DNA of 64,000 nucleotides from Doryteuthis pealeii (GCA_023376005.1 CM042176.1:15762816-15826815); one strand, 5' to 3'. Counted from the stretch's first letter, positions 22,619-34,964 are shown. The notes: generated from the sequence alone by a model not told the origin. Numbers and translations: made by a program.

Positions 22619-22794
22619 ATAATATATATATATATATATATTATGGTATTTGTGGAAAAGGTGACTTACCGCGGTTGAAAATGGGTCACAATGGTTAGTT
22701 GATGCAAGTTTCACAATGATAAGACAGCGATATAACAAATATAAATGTGTCAATACGTTATGTATAGCAAATTTAATAGGGTACCTACAGATAA

Positions 22795-22990
22795 CCTACT
22801 TGAGTTCACCATAAGGATCTTCAGGGTTAAATTCCACTGGATTATCAAGATATGATTAATTGCCAGTCGATTGCAGGGTCGAGTCAAGAAAAAAATACCA
22901 CGTGCAACCGACTGCAATTAATCAATATCTTGATTAATCCAGGGGATTACCTGAAGATCCTCATGTGGTGAAACTCAAGTTTAGATTATT
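22795..22990. repeat. Palindrome, copy A version
   Basis: A foldback of TTGAGTT.CACCATAAGGAT and CTTGATTAATCCAG-type arms; the cleaner version is at 28800-29015. Confidence 0.7.
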
Positions 22991-23033
22991 ACTGTGTGTA
23001 CCATGTGATTATAAGCTATATATATATGTGTAT

Positions 23034-23068
<35 letters not shown>

Positions 23069-23370
23069 TGTAAGGTAATCCAATGACTGGTTGTAAGGGA
23101 TGATTCTATTGACAATTCCAAAATCTCACTGTATACAACCATATAATGTATGCCCTTGTAGGTGCAAACTATAACTCATACAAGGATTTTTATTAGAATC
23201 CTTAAGAGAGCTACATGATAATACCAATGAATTGAATTAATTACAGAGGCAATATTTAACTTTCCAAAGAAAAAAAAAACTTAATAAACCGTCATTTAGT
23301 CCATGAATATTGTATAAAAGTATAGGAATATTAGCAGTGTTCTATAAAATTTGAAATATCAAAAATCATT

Positions 23371-23917
23371 TAACCGCCGCCCTGTCGGCTTGGGCATTAG
23401 AATGCACCGACCACCTCTGCAGAGGGGTAAGACTCCCCCAATGGGGCACCTGTTGACCGTGGGGTGGCGACTCGTGATGCTTAAGGATAGAGCCCAGGGT
23501 GGATGCAAGCAGTTCATGGCGACTGCAATACTCCACTTGGCCCTATCTTTTTATGATTTTCCCAACCCTATTGCCCTTCTGGCAAGCCCAACCCCTTATC
23601 ATATGGGTGCTAGAAGGCGGTGGGCTGCGGGTCTACATGTTCCTGGAATGACACTTAAACTCTATCTGACTCCAGTTTTGGAGGTTTGGGGAATGTGGAG
23701 CACCCCTCATCACCATTGCTCCCTGGTCCACTTTGACCCAGGAGTGGTAGTACCTGTTAGCGGGTCCCATCTATGGGTTAAATTAAGAAAAAATGTATTT
23801 ATAAAAAAAATATTACATCCATTAAGAATTGATTTATTTCAAAACTTTATCGGCATTAAATGACCCACTGAGGTTGAATATGCCGTAAAACAAAACAAAA
23901 CCAAAACCAAACCAAAC
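23371..23917 (+). mobile_element. SINE-like element S3, insertion present only in copy A
   Basis: It begins CGCCGCCCTGTCGGC and shares with 63365-63967 the blocks CACCTCTGCAGAGGGGTAAG, TGGGGCACCTGTTGACC, GTTTGGGGAATGTGGAGCAC, CTATGGGTTAAAT and ATGACCCACTGAGGTTGA. It ends in AAACCAAACC. In copy B the sequence goes from CATTTAAC to CACAAATTTGTGACG without it, so B is an empty site. No clear tRNA head is seen; the 3' end belongs to family R. Confidence 0.8.
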
Positions 23918-25624
23918 CACAAATTTGTGACGATGGGTTAACAAATTAGCACACAGGTTGATTTGTTGGTATTCTTTTCCCTTTTTCTCCTTCTTCCCCT
24001 TTCTCCTTTTTTTTTACTTAATTGTGAAGTTTTTATTTTTCACAAAATATAAAACATTTTCTCCAATGTTTTTTTTTCTAATTTATTTTTAAAAAAGGAA
24101 AAAGACAAACTTAAGCGTGTTTGATGGGTACAGCAGACTCTTTTTTTTATTTTCTTTTTTTTTTAAATAAATTTGTTTTTAAAAGCATTGAAAGCATTTT
24201 TAATATTTGTGAAAAATAAAAACTCACAATTAAAAATAAAAAAAAATTTAAAAAAAGAAAAAGGGAAGAGGAAAAAAAAAGGGGGACGCAGGCAGGTGGT
24301 ATTAGTGAGTTCAATTCGCAATGAATCTTTACTATAGCCTTGAGCCAGACTAGGAAATTTTTTATAGATATTTTAGGGACTGTATCCATGGTTCATTGAT
24401 ATGAATTGTGAAATTCACTAATTGAATTTTTATGATAAAGAGTTGGTCACTGAAACAATTTCAAAGAAAAATATTGTTTTTTAAAACTACCAAAAAGAGA
24501 AGACGCACAAAAATAGGTTTTGAGTTTAAAAAAGAACAACTTTTAAATATTCAAGTAACTTTTTTTCGGGATGTTGAAATTCTTATTCTATTTTTTCAAT
24601 TTTTTAATGGGTTTTTCTAGAAATGTAAAAAAAATTTTATGACATAAAATTAAAGCCACTAATGGAAATAAAGTGCTGAAAATTTCGATAAAATCGGACA
24701 ATTTCTGATTTTTTGGTAATTTTAAAATTAAAAAATTTTGAAAAAAAATTTATTTATGTCCCCTTTAATCTATTTTAAATACCTGGTCTTATTACGTATT
24801 CTCATTCGATAGAAATACGAGACAAAAATTTAAAACTTAACTTTAAGTTAAAAAAATTTTCGAATATTTTATTTTTACAAGACAATGGAGTTGGCCTTTG
24901 CCACCAATTAGTGAAGTTAAGGGTTTAATAATAATTATTTACAAGACAGACAAGCAGACATTTTTCACTCCGGAAAAAAATGCAATCTTTTTCTAGATTT
25001 AACTTCTTGAAAATGATAGCTAAACCTTTAATTTAAATGTAAATTTTATTTCATATAGATAGATTAAATAACCAATGAATTGAGAAGCAAAAGACAACTT
25101 GCTGATTGCCCCACTGTATGAGTGAATTACCAGTGTTACTTGTTACCAATAATATATAGACTATCTTTCTAATATATAGTATGAGCGTTATACTATAGTA
25201 TACTATCAAATTATTAATATATAAATATTATTATTATATATATAATTGTTAATTGCGATATTGATAGTTTCTTTTAATATAATTGTTTTCATGACTCCCA
25301 AAAATATATAAAATTTGTAGAGTTTTTTAAAAAAAAAACGTGTAAATAGATGTTGTTGGTTTTCCATGCTGTAAGCCCGGCCTATCCGGAGGTGCGGCGC
25401 CTAGGGCGGGTGAAATTCCGTGAAGGCTTTTCTGGGAAGGGAAGCTCCTAATGCCATCCTTTCTCTAACTGCAGCCACATTTATGTGATCTGACGCACGT
25501 TGGGTCTTATCGACCAGGATAATTGAATACCTGTCGCATCTCAACCAGCACTGATCAAACTTTATAGAAAAAGATCTTATCCCGGAGTTTCTGATAACCC
25601 TCCAACCAACCAAACAATCAACAA

Positions 25625-26137
25625 ATGCTACCAAATCACCAAAAGGTTACCGATCGTGGTACTTCGCCACATGTTCGCCCGGCCATTCGTAGGCATGTGA
25701 AAACCATCCTCTTACAAACTTTATATGAAAAGTCTACAATAAGGGACAGATTGTCGATGTCAAAGGTTAAACGGAACGCGGTTCAGAAGGTATGCCCCGA
25801 TAAATACCTACCACGGCCACGTACGGTCGATCAGTAACAACGTTAGCCAGCACGCTGTCGGGTGATCATAAACAACACGAGTTAAACACAGATCATCCTA
25901 AAGAATTCAACCTCAGAATGAGCCACGCGTGAAGCCTATCCACAATGCCAGGAGATTTCTTCAAGAGAGTTGCCCGAATTGCCAGAAGCTGAAGCCGGAA
26001 GCTAAAGCCAAAGGTGTCCGGTTGTTCCCCTCGAAGAGAAAACCAGAAGGGACCAAGAAGAGGCACTTCGTCAATATCTCCAAAAATAAGCCTCCGGGTT
26101 GCTTCTGGAACCCATTCCATACGAATTTGTTGCATAA
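25625..26137 (+). pseudogene. RPL21: Ribosomal protein L21 second copy, frame broken throughout
   Basis: The nucleotide sequence follows the intact RPL21 at 31203-31685 from ATG to GCATAA, but with about 30 net extra bases. Only pieces stay in frame, for example ANGVRLFPSKRKPEG-like and [13 protein letters not shown] in different frames. It cannot encode L21 as written. Two readings are possible. One is a decayed duplicate. The other is the same gene assembled from uncorrected reads, which I favour because coding and flanking DNA differ from copy B at the same rate and mostly by insertions. The flanks are homologous for more than 2 kb on both sides, so this is a segmental copy and not a separate retrocopy. 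Confidence 0.8.
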
Positions 26138-27268
26138 AATATTTTAGAGGAAAAAAAAAAATACCACAAACTTTTTTCTTTTTCTTTTACGCTCTTAAAG
26201 GTTGACAAAAAAAATCTGTTCGTTGTCTGCTGCTAACACATTTTTATTTTTTTAATAACAGGACAATATTTTTTATTAAAAAGATCGGGACAGACATTTA
26301 CGAAAGAGAAGAAATTGGTGTATCTATCACACTAAAAATTCATTTTTTTCAGTGTCTATCATATTGTCTGTAATTAAATCACCTATTTAGCGTTCAAACG
26401 GAACTTTCTGTTCTGGTTTGTACTTCATTTTTTGAGTTTGATTCTTTTAAAAACTTTTTTTGTAATATATATATTCTTGCTTGATTATTTTTCCATGTCT
26501 TTGTTTCGTTCAATAAAAAATAATTGGCATTTAGTTTCACCCACGTGAGATCGAAAAAAAAGACGAGTTATTTCCCTTGACCTACAACAAATCTTCATTT
26601 TTTTCCCCCCGTTCTTACTTTCACCTGTGTATATATATATATGCTAACAATATATGCATATAATTATATATTATATTTCTTGTGGATCACAGTATAGATA
26701 TTTTATTAATCGAAGGTAAACGATTCCGGTAATTAAATGCTCTTATCGATCGTATTTACTGATCAATTTCTTAAATGGCGATTTTCGTCTTTTAAATTCC
26801 AAGTCACGTGACTTAAAGATGGCGGTTCTTTTTTTTGGTCCAATTTTTCCCTCGGGTATATTTTGTAATACTTTTTTTTTTTTTTTGTTCGGGATTAGTT
26901 AATCGTTTGTAGAAGAATAGTTAATCAGGTTTGATCATTTCTCTTAAGTGTCTTTATAATTTTTGAGCGCTTTTAGATTATTTACCCCCCAAGCATACTC
27001 AGCCATCTGACATGCATTTTCTTTTAAACCCGTGTTTAAAAAAAAATAATATCTTGTGATAAACCATTGTTGTGCCTATCTCTCTAGTAATTACGTTTAT
27101 CTGTATATTTTTAAAATATATAATACATCCCAGATTTCTCTTATTGGTCCCCCGCTAGCTTTTTAAGGTGGGTTAGTTTAACGTTCATGATACTTAAAGA
27201 ATGCTAAAAAATTATTCCACATTTTCGGAGTTCATATTCATCTTTATTTATTTTTAATTAAAACCTAA

Positions 27269-27645
27269 ACTTTGAAACAATTCAAAGAAAAATATTGTTT
27301 TTAACTACAAAAAGAGAAAGCACGCCACAAAAATTAGTTTTTGAGTTTAAAAAAAAACAAACTTTTAAATATCAAGTAACTTTTTTCGGATGTTGAAATT
27401 CTTATTTATTTTTTCAATTTTTTATGTGGTTTTTCTAGAAATGTAAAAAATTTTTTGAGATAAAATTAAGCCCTTAATGAATAAAGTGCTGAAAATTTCG
27501 ATAAAATCGGACAATTTCCTGATTTTTGGTAATTATTTTAAAATTAAAAATTTAAAAAAATTTTTTTATGTCCCTTTAATTATTTTGAACATACCTGGTA
27601 TATTACGTATTTCTCATTCGATATGAAATACGCTAGACAAGAAAA
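27269..27645 (+). repeat. Third, clean copy of a sub-segment joined at a breakpoint
   Basis: At about 27269 (AACTTTGAAACAATTC) the match to the end of copy B (32750) stops. The sequence jumps to a near-identical match to 30130-30505, including GAGAAAGCACGCCACAAAAA and AAATTTCGATAAAATCGGAC. A noisy version of the same stretch is at 24450-24830. Confidence 0.8.
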
Positions 27646-28324
27646 TTCCGAACAACCGCTAATAATACTAGGTCTGTATGATTCTACATTTTAATTTCAG
27701 CAACCTTGAGCACCTTTTTGATCTCCATGTTTCTAACACATGTGGGCATGCCTACAAATGTACCATTGTGGTATATTTTCATGGTACCAAAATGATATAC
27801 GTAAGGTGGCGGCGGTGATATATTCACGGTACTAAAAATGTCTTCTGCACATGGTGGTTACTTGTTGATAAAAATTACAACGCGAGAAATATGTCTTCAC
27901 AACTGCTAGCCTTTATTTCCAGGTTAGGTTCGTCTCGTGTGCTGTATCGGAGAGGAGGAAAGGCAGAGAGAAAGAGAGAGAGAACACTACTTGATTACTG
28001 TGACCTCATACTAGCCACTAGAGGCCCGATCCGTACCCCACGACGGCAGACGCAAAAAGAGCCCGATACCTTTCTTCGTTGTTCCACGTCACCATGTGAC
28101 ATCCGGTTCCGGTCAACACCCAACTTCCGGTTGCGGCCAACACCCGACTTCCGGTTGACACTCAATTCTCCATTCGGGGGTCACGCTCCAGTCAAACAAT
28201 CGTTCATCCTGTTTTGGCTCATCACTTTTTTTTAAAGTTTTATCATCTCTTATTTATTTATTTCTTCCTCCTCCTTCCATTAGTAGTCCTTGCCAAATGA
28301 ATCTTGCTACACAAAGTCAGATAT
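27646..28324. other. Unique spacer with clustered CCGGAAGT (ETS-like) motifs
   Basis: No gene is recognised. At 28098-28165 three 21-24 bp units (ACTTCCGGTTG.GGCCAACACC type) give repeated ACTTCCGG, the reverse complement of the ETS-family core CCGGAAGT. The GC-rich stretch 27950-28200 differs from its AT-rich surroundings. The open frame at 27891-28235 has no recognisable family features. Confidence 0.45.
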
Positions 28325-28606
28325 TTTTTCACACTCAGAGTTGCCGAGGCATGGAATAAACTGCCTGCATCCATTGTAGGATGCCGAAACACTGCATCTT
28401 TCAAAGCCTCCATGCTTCCTGTAATCCACCAACACTATACCTGATACCCCCCTCCACACACATATGCACGTACGCGCACACATATATGTATATTATTACT
28501 GTACACTATTCATGTTCCTGACACTAATACATTATTCTATGTACTAGACATGAGACTGATGAGTTGTGGTGCACCTGAACTCTGTACACAATAAATTTCA
28601 TTATCA
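28325..28606 (+). mobile_element. 3' end of a CR1/Jockey-like LINE, copy 2
   Basis: Same tail as 22310-22618, here with FFTLRVAEAWNKLP and ASIVGC continuing in one frame, then ATTATTCTATGTACTAGACA and CAATAAATTTCATTATC. It is followed by TA microsatellite. Confidence 0.72.
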
Positions 28607-28799
28607 TATATATATATATATATTATATATATATAATATATATAATATATATATATATGGTATTTGTGGAAAAGGTGACTTACCGGTGAAAATGGTCACA
28701 ATGGTTAGTTGATGCAAGTTTCATAATGATAAGACAGCGATATAACAAATATAAAGTGCTCAATACGTGAGTAGAGCAAATTTATTATAATTATGGTAC

Positions 28800-29015
28800 A
28801 CAGTAATAACCTACTTGAGTTTCACCATAAGGATCTTCAGGGTTAAATCCACTGGATTAATCAAGATATTGATTAATTGCAGTCGATTGCACGTGTGTCA
28901 TCACAAAAAAATACACACATGCAATCGACTGCAATTAATCAATATCTTGATTAATCCAGTGGATTTAACCCTGAAGATCCTCATGGTGAAACTCAAGTAG
29001 ATTATTACTGTGTAC
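28800..29015. repeat. Palindrome with roughly 95-bp arms
   Basis: CTTGAGTTTCACCATAAGGA and AATCAAGATATTGATTAATT at left pair with their reverse complements at right. The centre near 28905 holds ACAAAAAAATAC. It is flanked by TA and TG microsatellites like the other foldbacks in the window. Confidence 0.85.
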
Positions 29016-29025
29016 CATAATTATA

Positions 29026-29057
<32 letters not shown>

Positions 29058-29539
29058 ATGTGTGTGTGGTGTGTGTGTGTGTAAGATAATCCAAATGTCT
29101 GGTAAGTAAGGGATGATTCTATTTGGGATCTTTGAAATCTCACTGTATAACCATACTGTATGCCCTTGTAGGTGCAAACATATACTCATACAAGGATTTT
29201 TATGAATCCCTAAAGAGAGCTCAATGTATAATAATCAATGAATTAGATTATATACAGAGCAATATTTAACTTTCAAAGAAAAAAAAAATTAATAAACCGT
29301 CATTTAGTCATGAATATTGTTATAAAAGTATAGAATATTAGCAGTGCCTATAAACTTTGAAATATCAAAATCATTTAACAAAATGATCACAAATTTGTGA
29401 CGATGGTTAACAAATTAGCACAGAGATTGATTTGTTGGTATTCTTCTTCCCTTTTTCTCCTTCTTCTCCTTTTCTCTTTTTTTTATCTTATTTTTAATTG
29501 TGAAGTTTATATTTTTCACAAATATTAAAACTCATATTC

Positions 29540-30105
29540 ACTTAAAAATTCAATAGTGAATTTCATTCATATCATGAACCATGATACAGGCTCCTAAAAT
29601 ATCTATAAAAAATTTCCTAGTCTGGCTCAAGGCTATAGTAAAGATTCAGTGATAATTGAACTCACTATACCCCCCCTTTTTTTTCCTTCTTCCCCTTTTC
29701 TCTTTTTTTGTGTTTTTTTATTTTTAATTGTGAAGTTTTTATTTTTTACAAATATTAAAACATTTTTTCAATGTTTTTTTGTTTTTTTTAAATTTATTTT
29801 AAAAAAGGAAGAAAAAAAAAGAACTTAAGCATGTTGATTCTTTTTTTTTTAATTAATTTTTTTTTAAAAAGCATTGAAAGAAAATGTTTTAATATTTGTG
29901 AAAAATAAAAACTTCACAATTAAAAATTTAAAAAATTAAAAAAAGAGAAAAAGGAAAAAAAGGAAAAAAAAGGGGGGAGGGTATAGTGAGTTCAATTCTC
30001 AATGAATCTTTACTATAGCCTTGAGCCAGACTAGGAAATTTTTTATAGATATTTTAGGAGCCTGTATCATGGTTCATGATATGAATGAAATTCACTATTG
30101 AATTT
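29540..30105. repeat. About 560-bp palindrome
   Basis: Arms carrying CATGATACAGGCTCCTAAAA and TTTCCTAGTCTGGCTCAAGG face AGCCTTGAGCCAGACTAGGA and TTTAGGAGCCTGTATCATGG. The centre near 29820 is T- and A-rich. Copy A keeps only the right part of the left arm, so the palindrome is either incomplete there or misassembled. Confidence 0.8.
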
Positions 30106-30819
30106 TTAAGTGAATAAAGATAGGTCAATTGAAACAATTCAAAGAAAAATATTGTTTTTAAAACTACAAAAAGAGAAAGCACGCCACAAAAATTAGTTTT
30201 TGAGTTTAAAAAAAAACAAACTTTTAAATATTCAAGTAACTTTTTTCGGATGTTGAAATTCTTATTTATTTTTTCAATTTTTTAATGTGGTTTTTCTAGA
30301 AATGTAAAAAATATTTTATGAGATAAAATTAAGCCCTTAATGAATAAAGTGCTGAAAATTTCGATAAAATCGGACAATTTCCTGATTTTTGGTAATTATT
30401 TTAAAATTAAAAAATTTAAAAAAATTTTTTTATGTCCCTTTAATTATTTTGAACATACCTGGTATATTACGTATTTCTCATTCGATATGAAATACGTAGA
30501 CAAAATATTTAAAACTTTAACTTTTAAGTTAAAAAATTTTCGAATATTTTTATTTTACAAGACATGAGTGGCCTTGTGCCACAATTAGGAGTTTAAGTTT
30601 AATAAATAATTATTTTACAACACAGACAAGCAGACGTTTTTCACTCGGAAGATTAGTAAAACAATCTTTTTTTCCTAGATTTAACTTCTTGAAAATGATA
30701 AGCTAAACTTAATTTTAAGTAAATTTTATTTCATATTAAATTTAAATAACCAAGTTGAATAAAGAAAAGACAACTTGGATGAATTACAGTGTTACTGTTA
30801 CACTATATCAGACTATTCT

Positions 30820-30822
<3 letters not shown>

Positions 30823-30891
<69 letters not shown>
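30823..30891. repeat. (TA)n microsatellite
   Basis: About 68 bp of pure AT dinucleotide, roughly 310-380 bp upstream of the RPL21 start codon. Copy A has only scattered TA there. Confidence 0.95.
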
Positions 30892-30894
<3 letters not shown>

Positions 30895-31202
30895 AATTGA
30901 TATGAATTTCTTTTAATATAATTTTTTATGACTCCAAAATAATAAAATTTGAAGTTTTTAAAAAAAATGTAAATAATGTTTTTTTCCATGCTGTAAGCGG
31001 CCACTTCCGGTGCGGCCTAGCGGTGAAATCGTGAAGCTTTCTGGGAAGGGACCTAATCATTTCCTTTTCTAACTCAGCCACCATTTTGTGCTGACGTGCA
31101 CGTTGGTCTGTCCGACCAGATAATTGAAATAGTGTCATTCAACAGACACCAACTTTATAAAAAATCTTATCCCGGAGTGTCTAACCACACCAACAATCAA
31201 AA

Positions 31203-31685
31203 ATGACCAACACCAAAGGTTACCGTCGTGGTACTCGCCACATGTTCGCCCGTCCATTCCGTAGGCATGGAACCATCCCTCTTTCAACTTATATGAAAGT
31301 CTACAAAAGGGGACAGATTGTCGATGTCAAAGGTAACGGAGCGGTTCAGAAAGGTATGCCCCATAAATCCTACCACGGACGTACGGGTCGAGTATACAAC
31401 GTTAGCCAGCACGCTGTCGGGGTGATCATAAACAAACGAGTTAAACACAGGATCATCCCTAAAAGAATCAACCTCAGAATTGAGCACGTGAAGCCTTCCA
31501 AATGCCAGGAAGATTTCTTCAAGAGAGTTGCCGAATGCCAGAAGCTGAAGGCCGAAGCTAAAGCCAAAGGTGTCCGTGTTTCCCTCAAGAGAAAACCAGA
31601 AGGACCCAAGAAGAGGCACTTCGTCAATATCTCCAAAAATAAGCCGGTCGTTCTGGAACCCATTCCATACGAATTTGTTGCATAA
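31203..31685 (+). CDS. RPL21: 60S ribosomal protein L21 (eL21), intact and intronless
   Basis: A single frame of 160 codons, the usual eL21 length, starts [19 protein letters not shown] and ends EPIPYEFVA. Family landmarks run in order: the basic N terminus (residues 1-26), [20 protein letters not shown] (about 30-49), [15 protein letters not shown] (about 53-67), the [20 protein letters not shown] core (about 77-96), and [15 protein letters not shown] (about 135-148). eL21 is a structural protein of the large cytosolic ribosomal subunit. The start has AAAATGACC context. A pyrimidine-rich TTTCCTTTTCT near 31051 could be a terminal-oligopyrimidine start, but this is inferred. There is no intron, whereas RPL21 genes in animals usually have introns, so this may be a retrogene. 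No clean poly-A tail or target duplication is seen, and A-rich patches follow the stop. Confidence 0.95.
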   Translation: MTNTKGYRRGTRHMFARPFRRHGTIPLSTYMKVYKRGQIVDVKGNGAVQKGMPHKSYHGRTGRVYNVSQHAVGVIINKRVKHRIIPKRINLRIEHVKPSKCQEDFFKRVAECQKLKAEAKAKGVRVSLKRKPEGPKKRHFVNISKNKPVVLEPIPYEFVA

Positions 31686-32745
31686 AATATTTAGGAGAAA
31701 AAAAAAATACACAAACTTTTTTCTTTTTCTTTACGCTCTTAAAGGTGACAAAAAAAAATCTGTGTTGCTGCTGCTAACACATATTGTTATTTTTTATAAA
31801 TAACAGGACAATATTTTTATATTAAAAGATCGGGACAGACATTTACGAAAAGAGAAGAAATGTGGTGTATCTATGCCACTAAAATTCATTTTTTTCAGCT
31901 GTCTATCATATTGTCTGTAATAAATCACCTTATTTAGCGTTCAAAGAACTTCTTGTTCTGGTTTGTACTTCATTTTTCTGAGTTTATCTTTTAAAACTTT
32001 TTTTATATATATATATTCATTTCTTGATTTTATTTTTCCATGTCTTTGTTTCGTTATATAAAAAATTGCATTTAGTTTCACCCACGTGGATCGAAAAAAA
32101 AGAAGAGTTATTTCCCTTGGCTACACAAATCTTCATTTTTTTCCCCCCGTCTTACTTTTACTTGTGTATATATATATGTACAATATATATTATATTTCTC
32201 TGTGATCAAGAGTTCGATATTTTTTAATCGAAGTAAACGATCGGTAATTTAAATGCTTCTATCGATCTATTTACTGATCAATTCTTAAATTGGCGATTTT
32301 CGTTTTTTAAATTTCCAAGTCACGTGACTAAAGATGGCGTGTTCTTTTTTTTGTCCATTTTTCCCTCGTATATTTTGTAACTTTTTTTTTTTTTTTATTC
32401 GGGATTGTTTAATCGTTTGTAAAGAATTAGTTAATCGGGTTGATCATTTCTCTTAAATGTCTTATAATTTTAGCTTTTTAGATTATTTTCCCCAATATAC
32501 GCAGATGGACATGCTTTTCTTTTAAACCCGGTTAAAAAAAAATGTAATATCTTGATAACCATGTTGCCTATCTCTCTAGTAATTCGCTTTCTGATATATT
32601 TTAAAATTATAATACAGTCCAGATTTCTCTATGGTCCCGCTAGCTTTTTTAAGTGGTTAGTTTTAACGTTCAGATACTTAAAGAATGCTAAAAATTAATT
32701 CCAACACATTCTAATGTTCAATCATTTTATTTATTTTAATTAAAA

Positions 32746-34325
32746 ACCTAACTTTGATAAATCCGCCAAAACTTGTATAAATGTTTAATATTTTTCATCT
32801 TTTCTCATGTGTAGAAAATTTATTTTGTTTTTAAATTTAAAATCACTTTTCAAAAATCAGATTGTGCCTAATTTAAGAAATATGCGATCAATTAGATCTC
32901 ATCTTACTGGGTGGTCCTAAAGTCTTGTCACCCCCTCACAAAATATAATTCATAATTAATCAACTATAATTATATGAAATAAGTCGCTGGAAATAAAATA
33001 GAAAATTTTATTATAGTTAGTGATATATTATTAAAATATAATGAAAGTTTAAACAATAATTAGGAATAAGACTTTCCGACCACCATGCCGAATCAACATT
33101 ATTGGAGATGAACACTTTAGTCGTAATTATTTTTTTTATTTTTTTTTTTTTCTCCCCTCGTTGAATAATTTTCCTTACTCTCTATGCAGAAATTCTTCAA
33201 TTAAGGGATTTTTGTCATTTTTATTTAAAAAATTATGGAATTAAAAATGGGGGCCCTGTCTACTACATTAATACAATAGCAAAATGGTTACTGATTTTCC
33301 GTCATGGATGTCACTCACGTGTGCTATCTTTAGGGATTACGTCCTTTATTTTGATTTTATTTGAAGTTGAGGCTTCCAATTTTTTTGTTACATTATCTGT
33401 AAAAGTTTCGTTCTATATTTATTTACCAATATTGTCCAAGAAGCGGGAAGTTTGTCTAAATCCGTAAAAATCCACAAAAAATAGTACACGTGTTGGTAGA
33501 CAAATTCCAATGTTCCATACTAACTTAATTGCCGCCCGATAGGGAGTCTTTTAAGCTAATTAACTAATTTTTGTTGTCATTATAGTGATGTTTTGCCATA
33601 GATAAAATGTCTGAATTAGCAAAAATAAGAAAAAAATTCTATTAAAGTTTTCATTTTAAAAAATTCAGTGGAAATTAAGGTTCTAACAAAAGTCATGCTT
33701 CCGGAATGTTCACTACATGTGGGGATCTTCCTCTCCCCCCAAGGTGTTTTTATACTATTGAAATTTGCTAAGATTTTTGTGAATAGGCATTATTTCTGGT
33801 TATTTGTTTGTGATGATTTAGATTTTATGTTTATAGTAAAATTTATTTCTAATGAATTTTTATAGTAAAAATCATTTCTAGTGCATTTTTATAGTTACTA
33901 TAGAAATGCACCAGAAATGATTTTACTATAATATAGTAAAAAATCATTTTTTTAATGCCTTTTTTATAGTTTTAGAAAAAAATCATTTCTAAGCCTTTTT
34001 TTTTTTTTTTTTTTTTTTTTTCTCTATAGTTTAAAAAAAAAAAATTATTTACAAGAAAAACCCAAGTGAACATCTAAGTATGATAATTCCATTTCTGCCA
34101 GGAGATATACTTTAGTCTTCCTCTCTTGTTCTTTACTTTTTTCTTTTCAATAACTAGTTCTTTTTGCTTTTATCTTCACGATTGATTTGAAAGGATCTCT
34201 GTTGACTGATGCTGCCGTGTTCTCAACTTACAGTTGAACACAGTACAAACCTTCCTGGTTTATTCTTTGTACTTGTGCATTTAATTCTATGATGGGTTGT
34301 GGTTTATATATTATGTATATGTAAT
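32746..34325. other. No supported gene
   Basis: AT-rich sequence. 33838-34000 contains repeated and inverted ATAGTAAAAATCATTTCTAG pieces followed by a T tract at 33998-34022. Nothing else is recognised. Confidence 0.5.
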
Positions 34326-34805
34326 GAGGGTAGTCAAGAAGTAATGCCATTTTGTTTAGGACAGGTATAATTACCAACACAGGAACGTGTATCCTACATC
34401 AAAATGAAGCTGGTCCTCTATGGATCACATTCCTTCTTCTCCACATAGTCACCATTTCTCTCAATAGCAATGTTCCACCTTCAAATGAGAGCAAGTATCT
34501 ATACCCTGTACAATTCTGTTGACTGTTCTTTGAGCCACTTCTTCACTTACAGATTTCACTTCATCACTGGAATAATGTTTGCCTCTCAAACCCTCTTTCA
34601 TGAAGCTGAAGGGATGGTAGTCTGGAGTCGCTGCATCTGGGGAGTATGGAAGATGCGGTCAAGTTGTCCTCCCAAATGAGGCGATTTTCTCCCCTGTCCT
34701 GGTGCTTGTGTGTGGTCGGGCATTGTTATGCAGAAGGACATGGTCAGTTGGATCTTACTCGTCAGATTCTTCCTCAGAGCCTCGTTAGGGTCTCATTTAG
34801 GCCTT

Positions 34806-34836
<31 letters not shown>

Positions 34837-34890
34837 GGTGGGGGCTTCGTGAAATAAAGAAAATGGCATTACTTTTTGACTCACCCATGT
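34326..34890 (-). pseudogene. Mariner-like transposon with broken transposase
   Basis: The left end has GTAGTCAAGAAGTAATGCCATTTT and the right end its counterpart AAAATGGCATTACTTTTTGA, giving imperfect terminal inverted repeats next to TA-rich DNA. The minus strand between about 34790 and 34400 reads LHNNARPHTS, then PHLPYSPDAATPDYH, then MKEGLRGKHYSSDE. These are the C-terminal catalytic landmarks of mariner transposases, but stop codons interrupt the frame. The aspartate expected in HDNARPH is asparagine here, and the N-terminal DNA-binding part is missing. A T tract of about 30 bp (34809-34836) sits inside. It is inactive. Confidence 0.85.
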
Positions 34891-34892
34891 GT

Positions 34893-34930
<38 letters not shown>

Positions 34931-34964
34931 TAAGTAAACAAACATGTGTTTATTTTTATATGGT

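Larger units (their letters stand above)
22640..27268 (+). repeat. Duplicated segment, copy A (noisy)
   Basis: Collinear with 28660-32745, allowing for one SINE-like insertion here and one missing palindrome arm. Compared with copy B it is peppered with extra single bases in both coding and non-coding parts. The RPL21 homologous region is 513 bp against 483, and stop codon to CTAGTAATTC-type landmark is about 956 bp against 895; both are 6-7% longer. That pattern fits uncorrected insertion-biased long-read sequence better than pseudogene decay. Confidence 0.8.
28660..32745 (+). repeat. Duplicated segment, copy B (clean)
   Basis: This is the reference copy of the segment whose noisy partner is 22640-27268. 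It carries two palindromes (28800-29015, 29540-30105), a long TA tract (30823-30891) and the intact RPL21. Confidence 0.85.

Noticed and set aside
27891..28235. 114-codon open frame as a gene
   Set aside because: No homology pattern recognised, it overlaps a short tandem repeat, and no splice or promoter support is seen.
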